This document shows positions 10,866 to 23,370 of a stretch of DNA of 64,000 bases, piece after piece; the first letter of the stretch is position 1; the number at the start of each line of letters is the position of its first letter. The notes below the pieces were generated by a model. It saw only the letters and a list, made by a program, of their open reading frames with translations, ran no database searches and was not told the origin of the DNA. A program made the translations under genes and the position numbers. The stretch comes from Triglochin maritima (Eukaryota; Streptophyta; Magnoliopsida; Alismatales; Juncaginaceae): positions 2,492,501 through 2,556,500 of the forward strand of contig OY821790.1 of NCBI GenBank assembly GCA_963682175.1, read 5' to 3'.

Positions 10866-13800
10866 ATGGCGAATCATTGGAAGATTGAGAAGTTGAGCCG
10901 AGATGTGAATTTCGGTTTGTGGCAAGTCAAGATGCATGCAATTCTGGTGCAGCAAGAGGTGGAGGACGTTCTTGAGGGTAAGGGCAAGTTGCCAAAAGAA
11001 ATGTCCGATCAAGATAGGCAAAAGCTTGATCGTAAGGCGATGTCAACAATTAAGTTATCGCTGTCTGACGAAGTTCTGAGAGAAGTGATGAAGGAGAAGA
11101 CGATTGCAAGTATGTGGAAGAAATTAGAAGAAGTCTACATGAAGAAGTCACTTGCAAACCGGATTATCTTGAAGAAGAAGTCGTTCCTATTCAAGATGAA
11201 GTCGGGTATCTCCCTTCAACAACACTTGGATGATTTCAATGCAATCATCATGGACTTGGAGAAGGTTGAAGTAAGGTTTTCTGATGAGGATCAGGCGATC
11301 CTTTTACTTTGCTCGATGAGTTCTTCATATGATCACTTCATGGAGACGATGATGTATAGCAGGACCGACATCTCTCTTGCGGATGTCAAAAACGCACACT
11401 CCTCCAAATCTGATATGGAGAAGAGGTCTGATGGTTCTGAGTCAAGCAAAAGTGAAGCACTTGTTGCTCGTGGTAAGGGGAAAGAGAGGAGTTTCTCAAA
11501 GAACACCTCTAAGACCAAGTCGAGGGACAAAGATATTATTTGTCATTACTGCAAGAAGAAGGGTCACAAGATATCAGAATGTTTTAAGCTACAGAACAGA
11601 GAGAAGCAAAGGGGTTCTAGTAGTGGTGATCAGTCAGGTTCGAATGTTGCGGAGTCTGATTCTGATTTTGTGTTGGCAGCTACAGGTTCTTCTGAAGCTT
11701 CCGACGGTTGGGAGATTGACACGGGCAGCACATTCCACTTAACTCCGAATAAACACTGGTTTTCATCTTATGAAACAATGTCAGGTGGAATGGTTGTGAT
11801 GGGCAATGGTGACAGGTGTGAGGTTGCAGGAATTGGTTCTGTCAGATTGAGGACCCATGATGGCCTAGTCAAGATTTTATCGGATGTGCGACATGTTCCG
11901 AAGGCGAACAAGAATCTGATTTCAGTAGGTAGCCTAACTGCAATGGGTTACAAATTCAGTGGTGAGGATGACTGCATATCCATCACCAAAGGATCACTTA
12001 TTCTGATGAAGGGGAAGAAGCTTGGACCCGGCAAACTTTATATGCTTAAAGGAGAAACGGTTGTGGGTGACGCAGTTGTAGCGTCATCGTTGTCTGGTGA
12101 GGAGAATGCACAACTTTGGCATATGAGATTGGGGCACATGAGCGAGAAAGGCATGGCAGTGTTGAACAAACGTGGTTTGTTTGGAAGTCAGAAAATCGGC
12201 AGTCTGGACTTCTGTGAATTTTGTGTTTTTGGGAAGCAGAAGAGGGTTAGCTTCTCAGCAGCTAAGCACACCACCAAGACCACTTTAGATTATGTCCATT
12301 CTGATTTATGGGGACCTTCTCAGGTTCCATCAAAAGGTGGAGCTCGCTACATGCTCACATTTATTGATGATTTCTCCAGGAAGACTTGGGTTTATATTCT
12401 GAAACAAAAGAGCGATGTGTTTCAGAATTTTCAGCACTGGAAGGTTATGATTGAGAATCAAACAGGAAAGAAAATTAAGGTTCTAAGGACGGATAATGGT
12501 TTGGAGTTTTGTTCCTCAGAGTTTAACGATTTTTGCAAGGATGAAGGAATCGTGAGACACCGAACCGTACGTCACACACCACAACAGAACGGAGTAGCGG
12601 AACGTCTGAATCGAACTCTCTTGGAGAGAGCTAGATGTATGCTTCTGAATGCTGACCTGACTAAGGATTTTTGGGCAGAAGCAGTGTGTACCGCTTGTTA
12701 TTTGGTGAACCGTTCACCTCACACTGTTTTGGATATGAGAACACCGGAAGAAGTTTGGACAGGTGGAGCTTCAGATTTGTCCAAGTTAAGAGTCTTCGGT
12801 TGTCCAGCGTACGCACATGTAGATCAAGAAAAGTTGAATGCTCGGTCGTTGAAATGTATATTCCTTGGCTACGATTTGGGTGTGAAGGGTTATCGACTGT
12901 GGTGCAAGGAATCTCAGAAGCTCATGGTTGAAAGAAATGTTGTCTTTAATGAGCTTGCTATGTTACCTTCCAGGAAAGACACTGTTATTTCTACTCCCGT
13001 GTCAAGTGGGACTCCAGTTCAGGTGGAGCCACCGGTAGTGACTGTTGATGAGGATACCGGTGTGACACAAGGAGAGAGTTCAAAATCTGAGGAAGATGAA
13101 GAGTATTTGTTGGCAAGGGACAGAGAGAGGCGGCTGACCAAGAAACCCCGTAGATATGTCGAATCAGTCCTTGCATATGCTCTTAGTGCAACTGGAGATA
13201 TTAGAGCCTCTGGTGAGCCGAGCAAGTATTCAGAGGCAATTTTGGCACCCGATTCAGCTGCTTGGGTGGGTGCAATGAATGAAGAGATAGAGTCTCTTCA
13301 CAAGAACCAAACTTAGAAGTTGGTAGAACTTCCAAAAGGAAAAAGGGTCGTTAGCTGCAAATGGGTCTTCAAGAAGAAAATCAAGGGTCTCTCAGATGTA
13401 AGGTACAAAGCTCGATTGGTTGCTCGTGGTTTTAGTCAGGTGTAGGGTGTGGATTATAGCGATATTTTCTCACCCGTTGTGAAGCATACTTCTATTCGTG
13501 TTTTGTTGAGTTTGGTTGCAATTCATGATTTACAGTTAGAGCAACTAGATGTGAAGACCGCTTTCCTACATGGAGAATTAGAGGAGCAAATTTACATGTC
13601 CCAGCCGGAGGGCTTTGTGGTCGAGGGTAAGGAGAATCAGTTTTGTTTGCTGAAGAAGTCGTTTTATGGGTTAAAGCAGTCACCTCGACAATGGTATAAA
13701 AGATTTAATTCTTTTATGGTTGGACATGGGTACAACAGGTCCCAGTATGACTGCTGCGTTTACCGAAAGGTATTTTCATATGGCTCTCTCGTTTTGTTAT

Positions 13801-14771
13801 TACTCTATGTAGATGATATGTTGATAGCAGCTAAGGACAAGTCTAAAATTTCTGAGCTTAAGGAGTTGTTAAAGGCTGAGTTCGAGATGAAGGATCTCGG
13901 ATCAGCAAAGAGGATTCTAAGTATAGAGATACGTCGCGATCGTACATGCAAGAGTTTGTTTCTCTCCCAGCAGCAATATATTGAGAAAGTCTTGCATCGT
14001 TTTGGCATGGAGGATGCCAAGTCTGAAAGAATTCCTCTCGCCGTGCATTTTAAGCTCTCGGTAGACTTGTGTCCCAAGAAGGAGGAGGATAAGGCATACA
14101 TGTCACGTGTGCCTTATACTAGTGCAGTTGGCAGTTTGATGTATGCTATGATATGCACTTGTCCAGATATAGCTCAGGCAGTTTGTGTGGTGAGCCGCTA
14201 TATGTCGAATCCAGGAAAGGAGCATTGGTCAGCTGTGAAGTGGATTCTCCGGTATCTAAAAGGTACAACTAAGCTATCTCTGAAATTTGGTCGATCTTCG
14301 TATTCGTTAATGGGGTTTGTTGATGCCGATTACGCGGGAGACCGCGATAGACGAAGATCTATGACTGGTTATGTGTTTACTGTTGGGAGCACGGCTATTA
14401 GCTGGAAAGCGACGCTGCAACACATTGTTGTTTTGTCTACAACGGAGGCAGAGTATATGGCAGCTACCGAGGGTATCAAGGAAGCTCTTTGGCTGAAAGG
14501 TTTATTTGGAGAGCTTATTCCAGGTCAGAATACAGTGGTTGTTTATTGTGATAGTCAGAGTGTCATTCATCTGACGAATGATCAGATGTATCACGAGAGG
14601 ACGAAGCATATCGACGTCCGTTATCACTTCAATTGGGAAGTTGTTGTTGAAGGAGGTGTAGTGGTGAAGAATGTGGGCACTGAAGATAATCTGGTTGATA
14701 TGTTAACGAAGCCAGTTATTTCGACTAAGTTCATGGTATGCGTGAACTTGGTTGGTTTGAGTTCCGAGTAG
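10866..14771 (+). pseudogene. Copia gag-pol polyprotein with two in-frame TAG codons
   Basis: One reading frame of 1,302 codons. Gag with zinc knuckle CHYCKKKGHKISEC lies near 11545-11590. The aspartic protease (WEIDTGSTFHLT) is near 11710. The integrase has its HHCC finger (LWHMRLGHM...CEFCVFGK), core DDE residues in HSDLWGP, RTDNGLEF and NGVAERLNR, and spans about 12100-12960. Reverse transcriptase shows QLDVKTAFLHGELEE, FYGLKQSPRQWYK and the catalytic YVDD (about 13807). RNase H shows FVDADYAGD, STTEAEYMA and YCDSQS. The frame is broken by TAG at 13314-13316 (a Trp is expected) and TAG at 13443-13445, both at the start of reverse transcriptase. Both are explicable as single C-to-T or G-to-A changes. 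Without readthrough no reverse transcriptase is made, so the copy is probably defective, though it could be mobilised in trans. Confidence 0.93.
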
Positions 14772-14837
14772 GTGGAGCTAAGACGACGACACAATGAGGA
14801 AGGAAGTGTTCCTTCAAAGATTTCTGGGGGCTATTCA

Positions 14838-14853
14838 AGGTAAAGGTTGAGAT
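14838..14853 (+). promoter_or_regulatory. Polypurine tract of element A
   Basis: Purine-rich 'aggtaaaggttgagat' immediately before the 3' LTR, the position of the plus-strand primer. Confidence 0.65.
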
Positions 14854-15708
14854 TGTTGTTGTTTACCTTGAATATGTGTTTAAAGTATTAGTGCAGAAAA
14901 ATAGACGATCAGTCGACCGGAAGGAGTGTTTCGGTCGACCGGATGTGTGTTGGATTGTCCAGCAAAGTGTTTGTCGTTTTTCGGTCGACCGGAATCTAGG
15001 ATTTGGTCGACCGGGCACACAATTGGAGTTGGGCAAAAGTTACTGTCGATTTTCGGTCGACCGGAACCTTGGATTCAGTCGACCGGAAACATTCGAGGAG
15101 CTGGGAGAAAAGTGTGTTGAATTTCGGTCGACCGGAACTTAAGTGTACGGTCGACCGCGTATGCACTCGCGCAAGCCAGAAAAGTTTCTGTCGTTTTTCG
15201 GTCGACCGGTACTCCAATTTCGGTCGACCGGTAAAAGTTGGTTCGCGATACGGTTATTGGATCGGTCGACCGTTTGGACCCAGTTCTGCCCACGTTTTGC
15301 ATATTTCTCCACACAATTTTGGTGCAATTAATACTTGTTTAGGCCTACTATATAAAGGCAATTTCGTCCCCCTTTGTTTAAGGTTAATTCCTATTGTCTA
15401 CTTTGCATTCTTGAGAGAAAAGAGAGAGAGAGAGAGAGCACATCCTTGTGATTCGGTGGGAGAGATTTGAGCCGGGTTTATTTCGTCGGTTCGTTCGCGT
15501 CTCCTGTAAGCATCTCTTGTAATACGTTTCTTTATAGTGGATTTAGAGTTGTGTCGTCCGTGATTTTTCCCGCATTGAGTTTCCACGTTAAATCTTGCAT
15601 GTTTTGTGTGATTTGGATTTTAAATTTGCGTTTTGTTCTAAAATTTAACCAATTGGATTTGCGATTTCTGTTCGGCTGCGTATTTGAGATTGGTTTTAAT
15701 TCCTAATA
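14854..15708 (+). repeat. 3' LTR of element A
   Basis: 855 bp. Relative to the 5' LTR it has one extra palindrome unit at 15054-15075 and lacks one near 15263. It ends CCTAATA where the 5' LTR has CCTAACA, so the terminal CA has become TA. The CATAC duplication follows. Confidence 0.92.
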
Positions 15709-15713
15709 CATAC
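15709..15713. repeat. Target-site duplication CATAC, right copy
   Basis: Identical to 9923-9927, on the other side of element A. Confidence 0.85.
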
Positions 15714-16059
15714 ATATATTTGGCATGACATATTTGGCATGGACAAATCACAAATATCACGATGTTACAACAATTTATGAAATCTTATCTCAAAAGGCAG
15801 AGCGTATCAGAGGGAAATATTAAAATCAGAAGCCTAAAAACAAGAAAAGGAGATACAAATTCAAGCAATCTAGACTGGCCACATTGATATAAAAACAACA
15901 TTCAGCTACGTATTCTTATGAACAAGGCAACTTGCTAAGCTCATTTTTCATATGTTCTCTCGCCCTCGTAAACAACATCGAAAAATCTGCAATAGATCTT
16001 TGAGTGGTTGTGTGCATCTTCGATGTGCTTCTCTCTTTGATACACTTGTTGCTAGAACC

Positions 16060-19000
16060 TCACGTCTCCAAGTCGGCCGTGCCCAAAAAGGAGTAATTTG
16101 CCTCGCCAGACTCCAGGAGTGGAACGTACTCCGATCCTCTAACATGCACACTGAAGCAAGCTGAAAGAAAGAAAAAGAATGTTAATGCAGATATTTCTAA
16201 ATGCAATTGCTCTCAAACATAGTAGTTTCTATAGGAAATATTCTATGTTGGCAGGCATAATTCCTTGTACAATGTAATTATACATTCCCATTTCGCAAAC
16301 ACTATCTATGTATGTATGACAATAATCATATATGTAGTTCTAATCAACCATACATCAGATACGCAGTGGACTAGCAAATTTGAAGTTCATTGGGAAGATG
16401 TTTATGAACTCGAGAAGTAAAATGTTCTATTGGAACTTATACCATAAGGTTTTACGACATAATTTTAACAATTTAACTGTATAAATTTTATGAAATAAAT
16501 ATTTAAAATCTCATAATTTATCTATGATCATATTTATCGTAATCTGTTGTCTGGTATAACTCATTTCGTCTCCTCTTTTTCCTTTATACAGAAAATCTTT
16601 TAGTCTGTTTAAGACCACAGAATGATGATATCACAAGTACTAATATTTGATTTGATGATCAATGCTAATGCATCAGTTATTTGTCACGATAGAATGACTA
16701 CAGTTTATATTGCCGTTGACTATTTTATAATTTAACGAAATTCAGAGACAAAGTAGATAAACATAAACTAAGAAACCTTTAAAATTTCTTTCAAAAACTT
16801 TGGTAAAAAAATGGAGTACCATTCTCAATTTTCACAACACTCTGAAGCATGACGTCCATCTTCTTTTTCATTTCAAAATTATCATCCATGTTGGGTACCA
16901 CAAGCATCAGCTCTCTGTATATCTCACGAACAAATTTGCAAATTCTCTCGGCATAATCAAGTTCACCATCTGATATTCGACCAATGGCGAGTCTCATTAG
17001 TTCCCCTGTTACGTCAGCAAGCTACACATGCAAATGAGCTCTTTTCTTTAAATGAATATCTTTCTATAAAAAGAAGAAACTGGAAAATATTAGCGCTTAT
17101 TTTAAACTCACGCATGAAAACCCCAGTCGCCAGTAGGTAAAAGATCAGGATAGAGGCAGAGTTTTTTATTATTATGACCAAGTGAGAACAGAAAATTACC
17201 CCCAAAAGGTAGTCAAGAACGTTTATCTTCAATGGCTCAACGGATTGAGTGTTAAGTGGTAACAATGAGTCATTGATCTCGCCAAGGTTCAAGAGTGTTC
17301 CTGTCTTGCAAAATTTATATAGAGTTGCAGCTTCAACATATTCCTGAATCTGCACTGAGAAAAATGTTAATATATATATATATATATTTTTTTAAAAACT
17401 AGTATATGGCAGAGAGAATACTAACTCCTGGGGAATATGCTCTTCTAAGCTTCCAAAAGTCAGTTCCTTGCAATTCTTTAACTAGTCTAGACATGTACTG
17501 GTTTGTTACTGCTGCCAGATCCTTTTCAGCCTTGTCCAAAACTTCTTCCTTGTTTTGTTTATTCAATCTAAAAAATAAACATTATGTTAACACGAAGAGG
17601 TATAATGATGATAAATCAAATTAAGATAAAGATATCATTCCATATGCTTCACTTCTAAATGTGTAATTGTACAATACATAACTCACAAATTCATAATGCA
17701 TCATATAATGATCATGGTGCTTATAAAAAAGAAAGCAAAAGCCAATTGAAAAAAGAACACAAAATCTACCTGAATCAGAAACTCACTCATGGGAAACCTA
17801 ACTTTAAAAAGAACATGGAAGTTCAGAGGCATGATTCATGGAATTAGGGAACAAAAGACTAACAATTTTTATAGCAGCTCACTAGCAAGTAGCAACATAC
17901 ATTTATGATGGGGTGTATATAGTTGAAAAATATTGATTTGAATTTGGAAATAAGTTTCAATTACAAAGGGAACAATTTCAACCAACGCAAGTTAAAAATG
18001 GATATGAAATTATGAATCATCATATACATATGTTATAAGTAAGCTACCATGAAATTGCAAAACTTTTCCTTTCTAGTTTAATGAAGCACAGGTACTAGCT
18101 TGGCATCCAGTACATTATTTTAAGGCTAGGTTGTTACAAGTACATATTTGATTTCCACTTTATTTTCTTTCTTGAAAAGTATGGTAACAACTTAACACTC
18201 AGTCAACTTCATATATCAAAATATTTAGTTTTGCGCCAAAGCAAGATATACATCAGTAGAACATACACTGCTAGAAGCAATTATTTTTATTACCTCCAAT
18301 AGGTGATGTAGCAATGATGAACACTCAATCTTATTGAGAAAATGATATGCACAAACAATGACAATTGGATAGGCGACATAGCAACCTACATATTGCACAT
18401 CGATGTGGACTACAATGGATCATCTAGTAACAAGATAATACACTTCAAAAGAATAACTCTACTTCCTAAATCTCTAAACATCACTAGTCATTGATTGCAG
18501 CCAAGTATACGCAAAGACATAGGATCCCACATGCATAAACTATTGTCCCTTATATCTTAGGTACATTGACTCTTGGAGTGTCTTCAGGATTTGTGGTCTC
18601 CACATTCAAGTTTATGCTGCCATAGTAGTGTCTTAAAAGAGTCGCATACACATTTTTTTACTGAAGTCGCAATTTATTCTAGCAGTGTCATGTCAATGAG
18701 GAATTGTTTTCCTGATTGACTAGAAATGAATGAACCACCAGTTACTATAAATCTACACCCACATAGTATAAATAAAAAATAAAAAATAGTACCAAATACA
18801 ACAATATCGCAACAGAAAAAATCATACTTACCTATGGACCTGGAATATCACCTTCTTACTATTTATGGTAATGTCACGGCTAGCCTTCACAACTCTTTCT
18901 CGTTTTTCATTCTACATGAAAGATGGCACTATTACAATTTAAATAAACACAAAATAATGATTTATGAAAATTTCATTGTAAAATACAACTTATTATTCAA

Positions 19001-20943
19001 AAAAACTTTTACTCTAGAGCTCATACTCCAATACACAAAATAATCGCAACAACTTTCTCATTTCTTTTAGTAAACCTTTGTGTCGTAGATTAAACACAAA
19101 ATAATATAAATCAACATGAAATAGAAATATAGAACGTGCCTAACTATAACTATACTTACATGACATCAATTCCATTCGTCTTGTTTTTGATATGTATGTT
19201 CAAATGTTCATACAAACGCACAAAATTTACCCAAGGAGTTTGAAGAGAAAAGATTTTGTACACAGATTGATAATCTCAACAATAGACACGGGATCTTCAA
19301 ACACCCGTCAACAAAAATCAAGCTAAACGAAAATGGAAGTAAGAACAATAAATAACAGCTTGAAGGATATCATTCTATTGAACTCAAAACTCCCAAGTGT
19401 AAAGACAAGCGATTCACAACATCCTCATCCATCCCAACTTTAAGCACTGGACGCCAAAAGAACTTTCCAAAAAACCAAAAGCAAAAACATAAAATTAGGA
19501 ATTGGGTCATACAAGATTGTTGAGATACTTTTTTTATAATTGGTAGTTTTTTAACAGTGGGCATCCCATCAACCATGGGGTTTTACGAGGCGAGGTGCTG
19601 ACCCACATCCCACAGATTCCACAGTACAAGTAACAGCTGAGATACACAATAGTGTTAAGATACTTCATGTATCTCTTTTTTTTTGATCGGCAGATACTTC
19701 ATGTATCTCAAAAAACCATACTACAGTTACACTTGTAAGATGAGCCACCACCACCACATTCATTTTTTTCATAGATATGGACAAAAGGTATTTTTTTCGT
19801 AAGAAGATCCAAACCCACCATATAAATTGAAACCATATCGACGATTTGTTTGACAAGTTGGGGAAAGCAAGGCTTTTCACGAAGATGGATTTGAAATGTG
19901 GAAATTTGGGGGCTTTAAGCAATCCAGAGTAAGTAAATCCCAAACCCCAACTAACCACGACAACAAAAAAACCATTTTCCCCCAAAACCAAACCTAATAT
20001 ATGGATTAGAGATCCGGGCCATCACCAAAATATCCACATAATCAGCTTAGCTCACAAATGAAAGCGAAAAAGAATCAAACCAACAATAAACATCCCAAAC
20101 CCCACTAGTAACCAAAAAATCATAATAAAAGAAATCAAACTTTCACCCAAAACCAAAGCTAAAGCATAGATTTAGGATTTGGGTCGTCACCAAAATCTCC
20201 ACACAATCACCTTTGCTCTCAAATGAATATACAAACCCCACTAATCACCCAAAAAAAAACTTTGGCCCAAAACCAGACTTAAAACACGAATCTCTTAGCT
20301 CTCAAATTAATAACACAAACTCTACTAATCACCCGAGAGAAAAAAACAAACTTTCACCCAAAACCAGAGCTAAAACACTGATTTAGGATTTGGATCGTCA
20401 CCAAGCTATTGTCATAATCATCTATAAACATAGAAGTAGGAAAAAATATTAACAAGAAAGAAAAAAACACCCCTAAATCTACATATCACCAAAAAAATAA
20501 AAAACTTTCACCCAAAACCAGAGCTTAGAATTTGGGTCGTCACCAAATTATTTTCATAATCATCTCTAAACATAGAATTAGATTAAAAAAATTAATAACA
20601 AGAAAAAACAGAACACAACCCAAACCTACAAATTACCCTAAAAAAACAATCTTTCACCCAAAACCAGAGTTAAAAGACGAATTAAAGAAATGGGTAATGA
20701 CCAGTTGGTTGAGATACTGCGCGTATCTCTCGAACCCGTCCTTCATGGAAGAAGCAGAAGCAGAAGCAGAAGCGGAAGCGGAAACAGAAGTGGAGAGCGT
20801 TCTCTGCTTCTTAGCCGAAGCCGCGAGCTGAGTCCCTCCAACAACTGTGCCAATGGATTGGGGTTAGGGGACGTAGAAGAGAGGAGAAATTAGTTAGGGT
20901 TTGGAGGGTTTTACTTACCTTGAAGAATGGGTTTGGAGGTCAT
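16060..20943 (-). CDS. TRAX: Translin-associated factor X (TRAX), seven exons, complete
   Basis: TRAX pairs with translin in the C3PO complex, a nucleic-acid-binding ribonuclease assembly (family knowledge). Minus-strand coding exons: 20943-20919, 20844-20702, 18911-18832, 17567-17426, 17349-17200, 17021-16820, 16160-16060. They total 843 nt with every phase consistent, giving 280 aa and stop TGA at 16062-16060. Introns are GT..AG. Family motifs in order: ERVVKASRDIT (exon 3), GTDFWKLRRAYSPG ending at residue 130, QEYVEAA and LLNLGEIN (exon 5), INVLDYLLG, TGELMRLAIGRISDGE (about 185-200), RELMLVVPNMDD, KMDVMLQSVVKIEN, and VHVRGSEYVPLL in the last exon. Exon 2 encodes a Ser/Ala-rich stretch from a GAAGCA repeat. 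The Met in SSMKDGFERYAQYLNQL is an alternative start, but the 25-nt first exon (MTSKPILQ) splices in frame. Nothing looks broken. Intron 2 (18912-20701, 1.8 kb) is the longest. Confidence 0.92.
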
Positions 20944-21312
20944 CGAAGAAGAAAGACTCCTTAACGCCCACATCAAACACAAATTACTTGTGTTTCTTTC
21001 CGGCTTATCTTTTTTTTCTCTCTTTATGTTTGTGAAAATAATATTACCCGTAAATGTTTTTACAAAAATACTAAATCACTAATTATAAATTCGACAATTT
21101 TACACGATACACAACACCCAAAAATCATTTTTTGGTTTGAAGTTTTTGTGTGAACAAAATTCGTGTCATTGTTTACATTTAGCATTTAGCAAACACGAAA
21201 ATTTCAAGAAATTTTCCATAGAACATGATAATCGTGAATTCCATAGAACTTCAGTTGAGTAAGCGGAATGTAACACTTACTTAAGCTTAAATAAAGTCAT
21301 GTGTTTTTCTAT
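20944..21312. promoter_or_regulatory. Upstream region of TRAX
   Basis: AT-rich sequence between the TRAX start and the truncated PRMT3 head. No clear TATA box was assigned. It contains the left arm of an inverted repeat (about 21085-21175) whose partner is at about 25195-25290. Confidence 0.4.
21085..21175 (+). repeat. Left arm of inverted repeat flanking the hAT region
   Basis: 'cgacaattttacacga' and the following 'ttggttt...gtgtc' part resemble the reverse complement of 25195-25290, about 4.1 kb away. Similarity is imperfect with indels. Confidence 0.5.
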
Positions 21313-21610
21313 CATTAGTCATTACCTTAATTAAACATCTATACTAATACATGTGTACAATTTATAAAATTAAGAATTACAATCTATAAATTTAAGAATT
21401 AATAATACTAAAGGAGTGAAGTTGACATGATTTAGAGGGGTGAAGTACTCAAGTTTATATTTTCTTTTTTAACCCGTAATAAAAAAATGGTCGGCTTCAG
21501 CAAGAACAAAACAACTTAGAACCCTAAAATCCACCACATTTTCTAAGGTTTCCGAATCGATGGATTTCTCCAAATTCCCGTCACCGTTGTCCTCAGGAGA
21601 GGGTTTCGGT
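21313..21610 (+). pseudogene. Truncated duplicate of the PRMT3 promoter and first codons
   Basis: This stretch matches 25296-25530, including 'taattaaacatctatacta', the 'gaggggt' and 'ggtcggctt' blocks, 'aggtttccgaatc' and the start MDFSKFP. Its ATG is at 21560. The frame diverges after MDFSKFPSPLSSGEG and stops at once, and no zinc-finger coding sequence follows. It is a 5'-only relic. The intact gene starts 3.9 kb further right, beyond the hAT element. Confidence 0.8.
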
Positions 21611-22654
21611 TAGGGTTTCTTTGATATTCTTGAGAAGAAAGGGTTTCGTCAGATTAGGAAATTGGGTAAGTTTAATTGGGTAATTTTGTTAATTTGATAA
21701 TTGGATAGTTTGATAGTTGGGTAATTTGATACATGGTAATTAGGTAGTTGGGTAATCGTGTATTCGTGTACTTTTGCATGTAGCCGTATACGACATGTGA
21801 TACGCGAAATCTAGGGGTGTCAGTGGATAATTCGAATATCCGAGCATCCGTTCATATCTGTATTCCAATTCGGACATTCGATCCGCGAAAAAATATTCGT
21901 AAGACCGTATTCGTATCCGATCCGTAAAGTCGTGGAACGGATATGGTTATTGGTACATCCAGATCGGATATCCGTAGTACAACATTCGTATTCATATCCG
22001 TATTCGAATCCGTATTATATATAGTTATTCTTTAAATTAATGAAATATTTATATGTTAAGTATTTTTTCTATAAATTACCCAAGTATATAACCTATCCTA
22101 AATTCCTAACCCTAAACCTACCTAAAGTCCCCCAAACACAACTCCAGTCGCCACATCCCTCTCTCCTCCCTTTCTTCTAGCAATCCAGCCCCAACCTCCC
22201 TCCCTCCTCCCATTCTTCCGGCAGCAACTTCCCTCCCCGTCGTCGGCCTCGCCTCTCCGGGAACGCACTTGTCTGGATCGCTACCTTGTTTGATTCGTGA
22301 GTTTTCTGAACTTTGTGCGCATTTAATTTGAAATGAGTATCTCTACGTGTTTCCTTTTTTACTAATCAAAATAAACAAACTAGGATGCCCAGTTTCATGA
22401 TTATGGACTTTAGAGATTGGTCATACTCATACCTCAGAATTCAAATATCTAGATGATTGTTTAATGGAAGTACTCGGTGAAACTTCTTATGCTGGGAAAA
22501 TTTATACTTGTCAACCTTATCAAGGCAATAAGATATCAACGATCATGTAAGAGGTTCACTGCACTGGGCATAATCTTTGATCAAGAGATCGGTTTTCTTT
22601 ATGAAAGTTTCAGTGTAGATGCAACATAACAGCAGGCTAATAGAGTTAAAAAGA

Positions 22655-22662
22655 ATCCAAAT
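22655..22662. repeat. 8-bp target-site duplication ATCCAAAT, left
   Basis: Perfect match to 23363-23370, flanking the 700-bp MITE. Confidence 0.85.
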
Positions 22663-23362
22663 CAATGTTAACGCACCGTCTAGGCGACAGGGTGCGTCCC
22701 GTCACCTGGGCGATCGCCCAACTCTGGGCGGTCATTTTTTAATATTTTTTAATCAATTACATTTGATGAAATAGTTAAAAAATCAGGAAAATTGGAAAAA
22801 ATAGAAAAAAATGTACAAATATTATCTAAAAATACCATACATGTTTAGGCTTCAAAAAGACACCGAGTTCCTTGATCAAGGTGTCGTCACTAGGCACCCT
22901 CTCTACCCACGTAGGTATACAATTTATTGCTTAGTAGTACGATTACAAAAGTAGTTAACTTTCCACCTAAAAGAGAAGTTAGAAAGAGTGCACTTGATTT
23001 TGGCGATTGAAGAATGAAGAATCGGATCAGAGACTTTACTTTCCAACTTCAAAACTAAGCACTAGACTAGAGACTTAATTGCGAAAACTTGAAGATTAGG
23101 AAACTAGAAGATTAGAATAGAATGATGAAGAATAAGAGAATGAGATATGTGTGAAAAATAAAGAAGTTTGAAGGAGTTTATATAGGATTTGGGGTAGTGG
23201 CAATATTGTAATTTTTAAAAAAATAAAAAAGGAGTCCCCAACGGCTATCGCTTAGGTGGTCGCCTAGGCTAGGAGACCGCCTATTTCGCCCAACTTTGCT
23301 GGGCGAAAGGCAATGGTCGCCCAAGCGACCACCGCGAGTGGTGATCGCCTACCTAAACATTG
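22663..23362. mobile_element. Non-autonomous hAT-type MITE nested in the hAT element
   Basis: 700 bp bounded by imperfect inverted ends (CAATGTTAACG... and ...CTAAACATTG), with TAGGCGAC/GTCGCC-rich subterminal words. It is flanked by a perfect 8-bp duplication ATCCAAAT, the length made by hAT transposases. It has no coding capacity. Confidence 0.82.
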
Positions 23363-23370
23363 ATCCAAAT
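23363..23370. repeat. 8-bp target-site duplication ATCCAAAT, right
   Basis: Right copy, directly after the ACATTG terminus of the MITE. Confidence 0.85.

Larger units (their letters stand above)
9928..15708 (+). mobile_element. Nearly complete Tork/Tnt1-like Ty1/copia retrotransposon (element A)
   Basis: A 5.78-kb element with 5' LTR 9928-10802, primer site, a single gag-pol frame, purine tract and 3' LTR 14854-15708, flanked by CATAC duplications. Domain order is Gag, protease, integrase, reverse transcriptase, RNase H, as in Ty1/copia. The sequence style resembles the Tnt1/Tork group (inference from motifs). The two LTRs differ at roughly twenty or more positions, mostly transitions, plus indels of exactly one palindrome unit, so the insertion is not recent. 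It lies about 350 bp beyond the stop codon of the TRAX gene. Two in-frame TAG codons are the only visible coding lesions. Confidence 0.95.

Noticed and set aside
20532..20893. Plus-strand frames with Glu-Ala and Arg-Ser repeats
   Set aside because: They oppose TRAX exon 2, whose Ser/Ala repeat explains the composition. The minus-strand exon joins in phase with six others.
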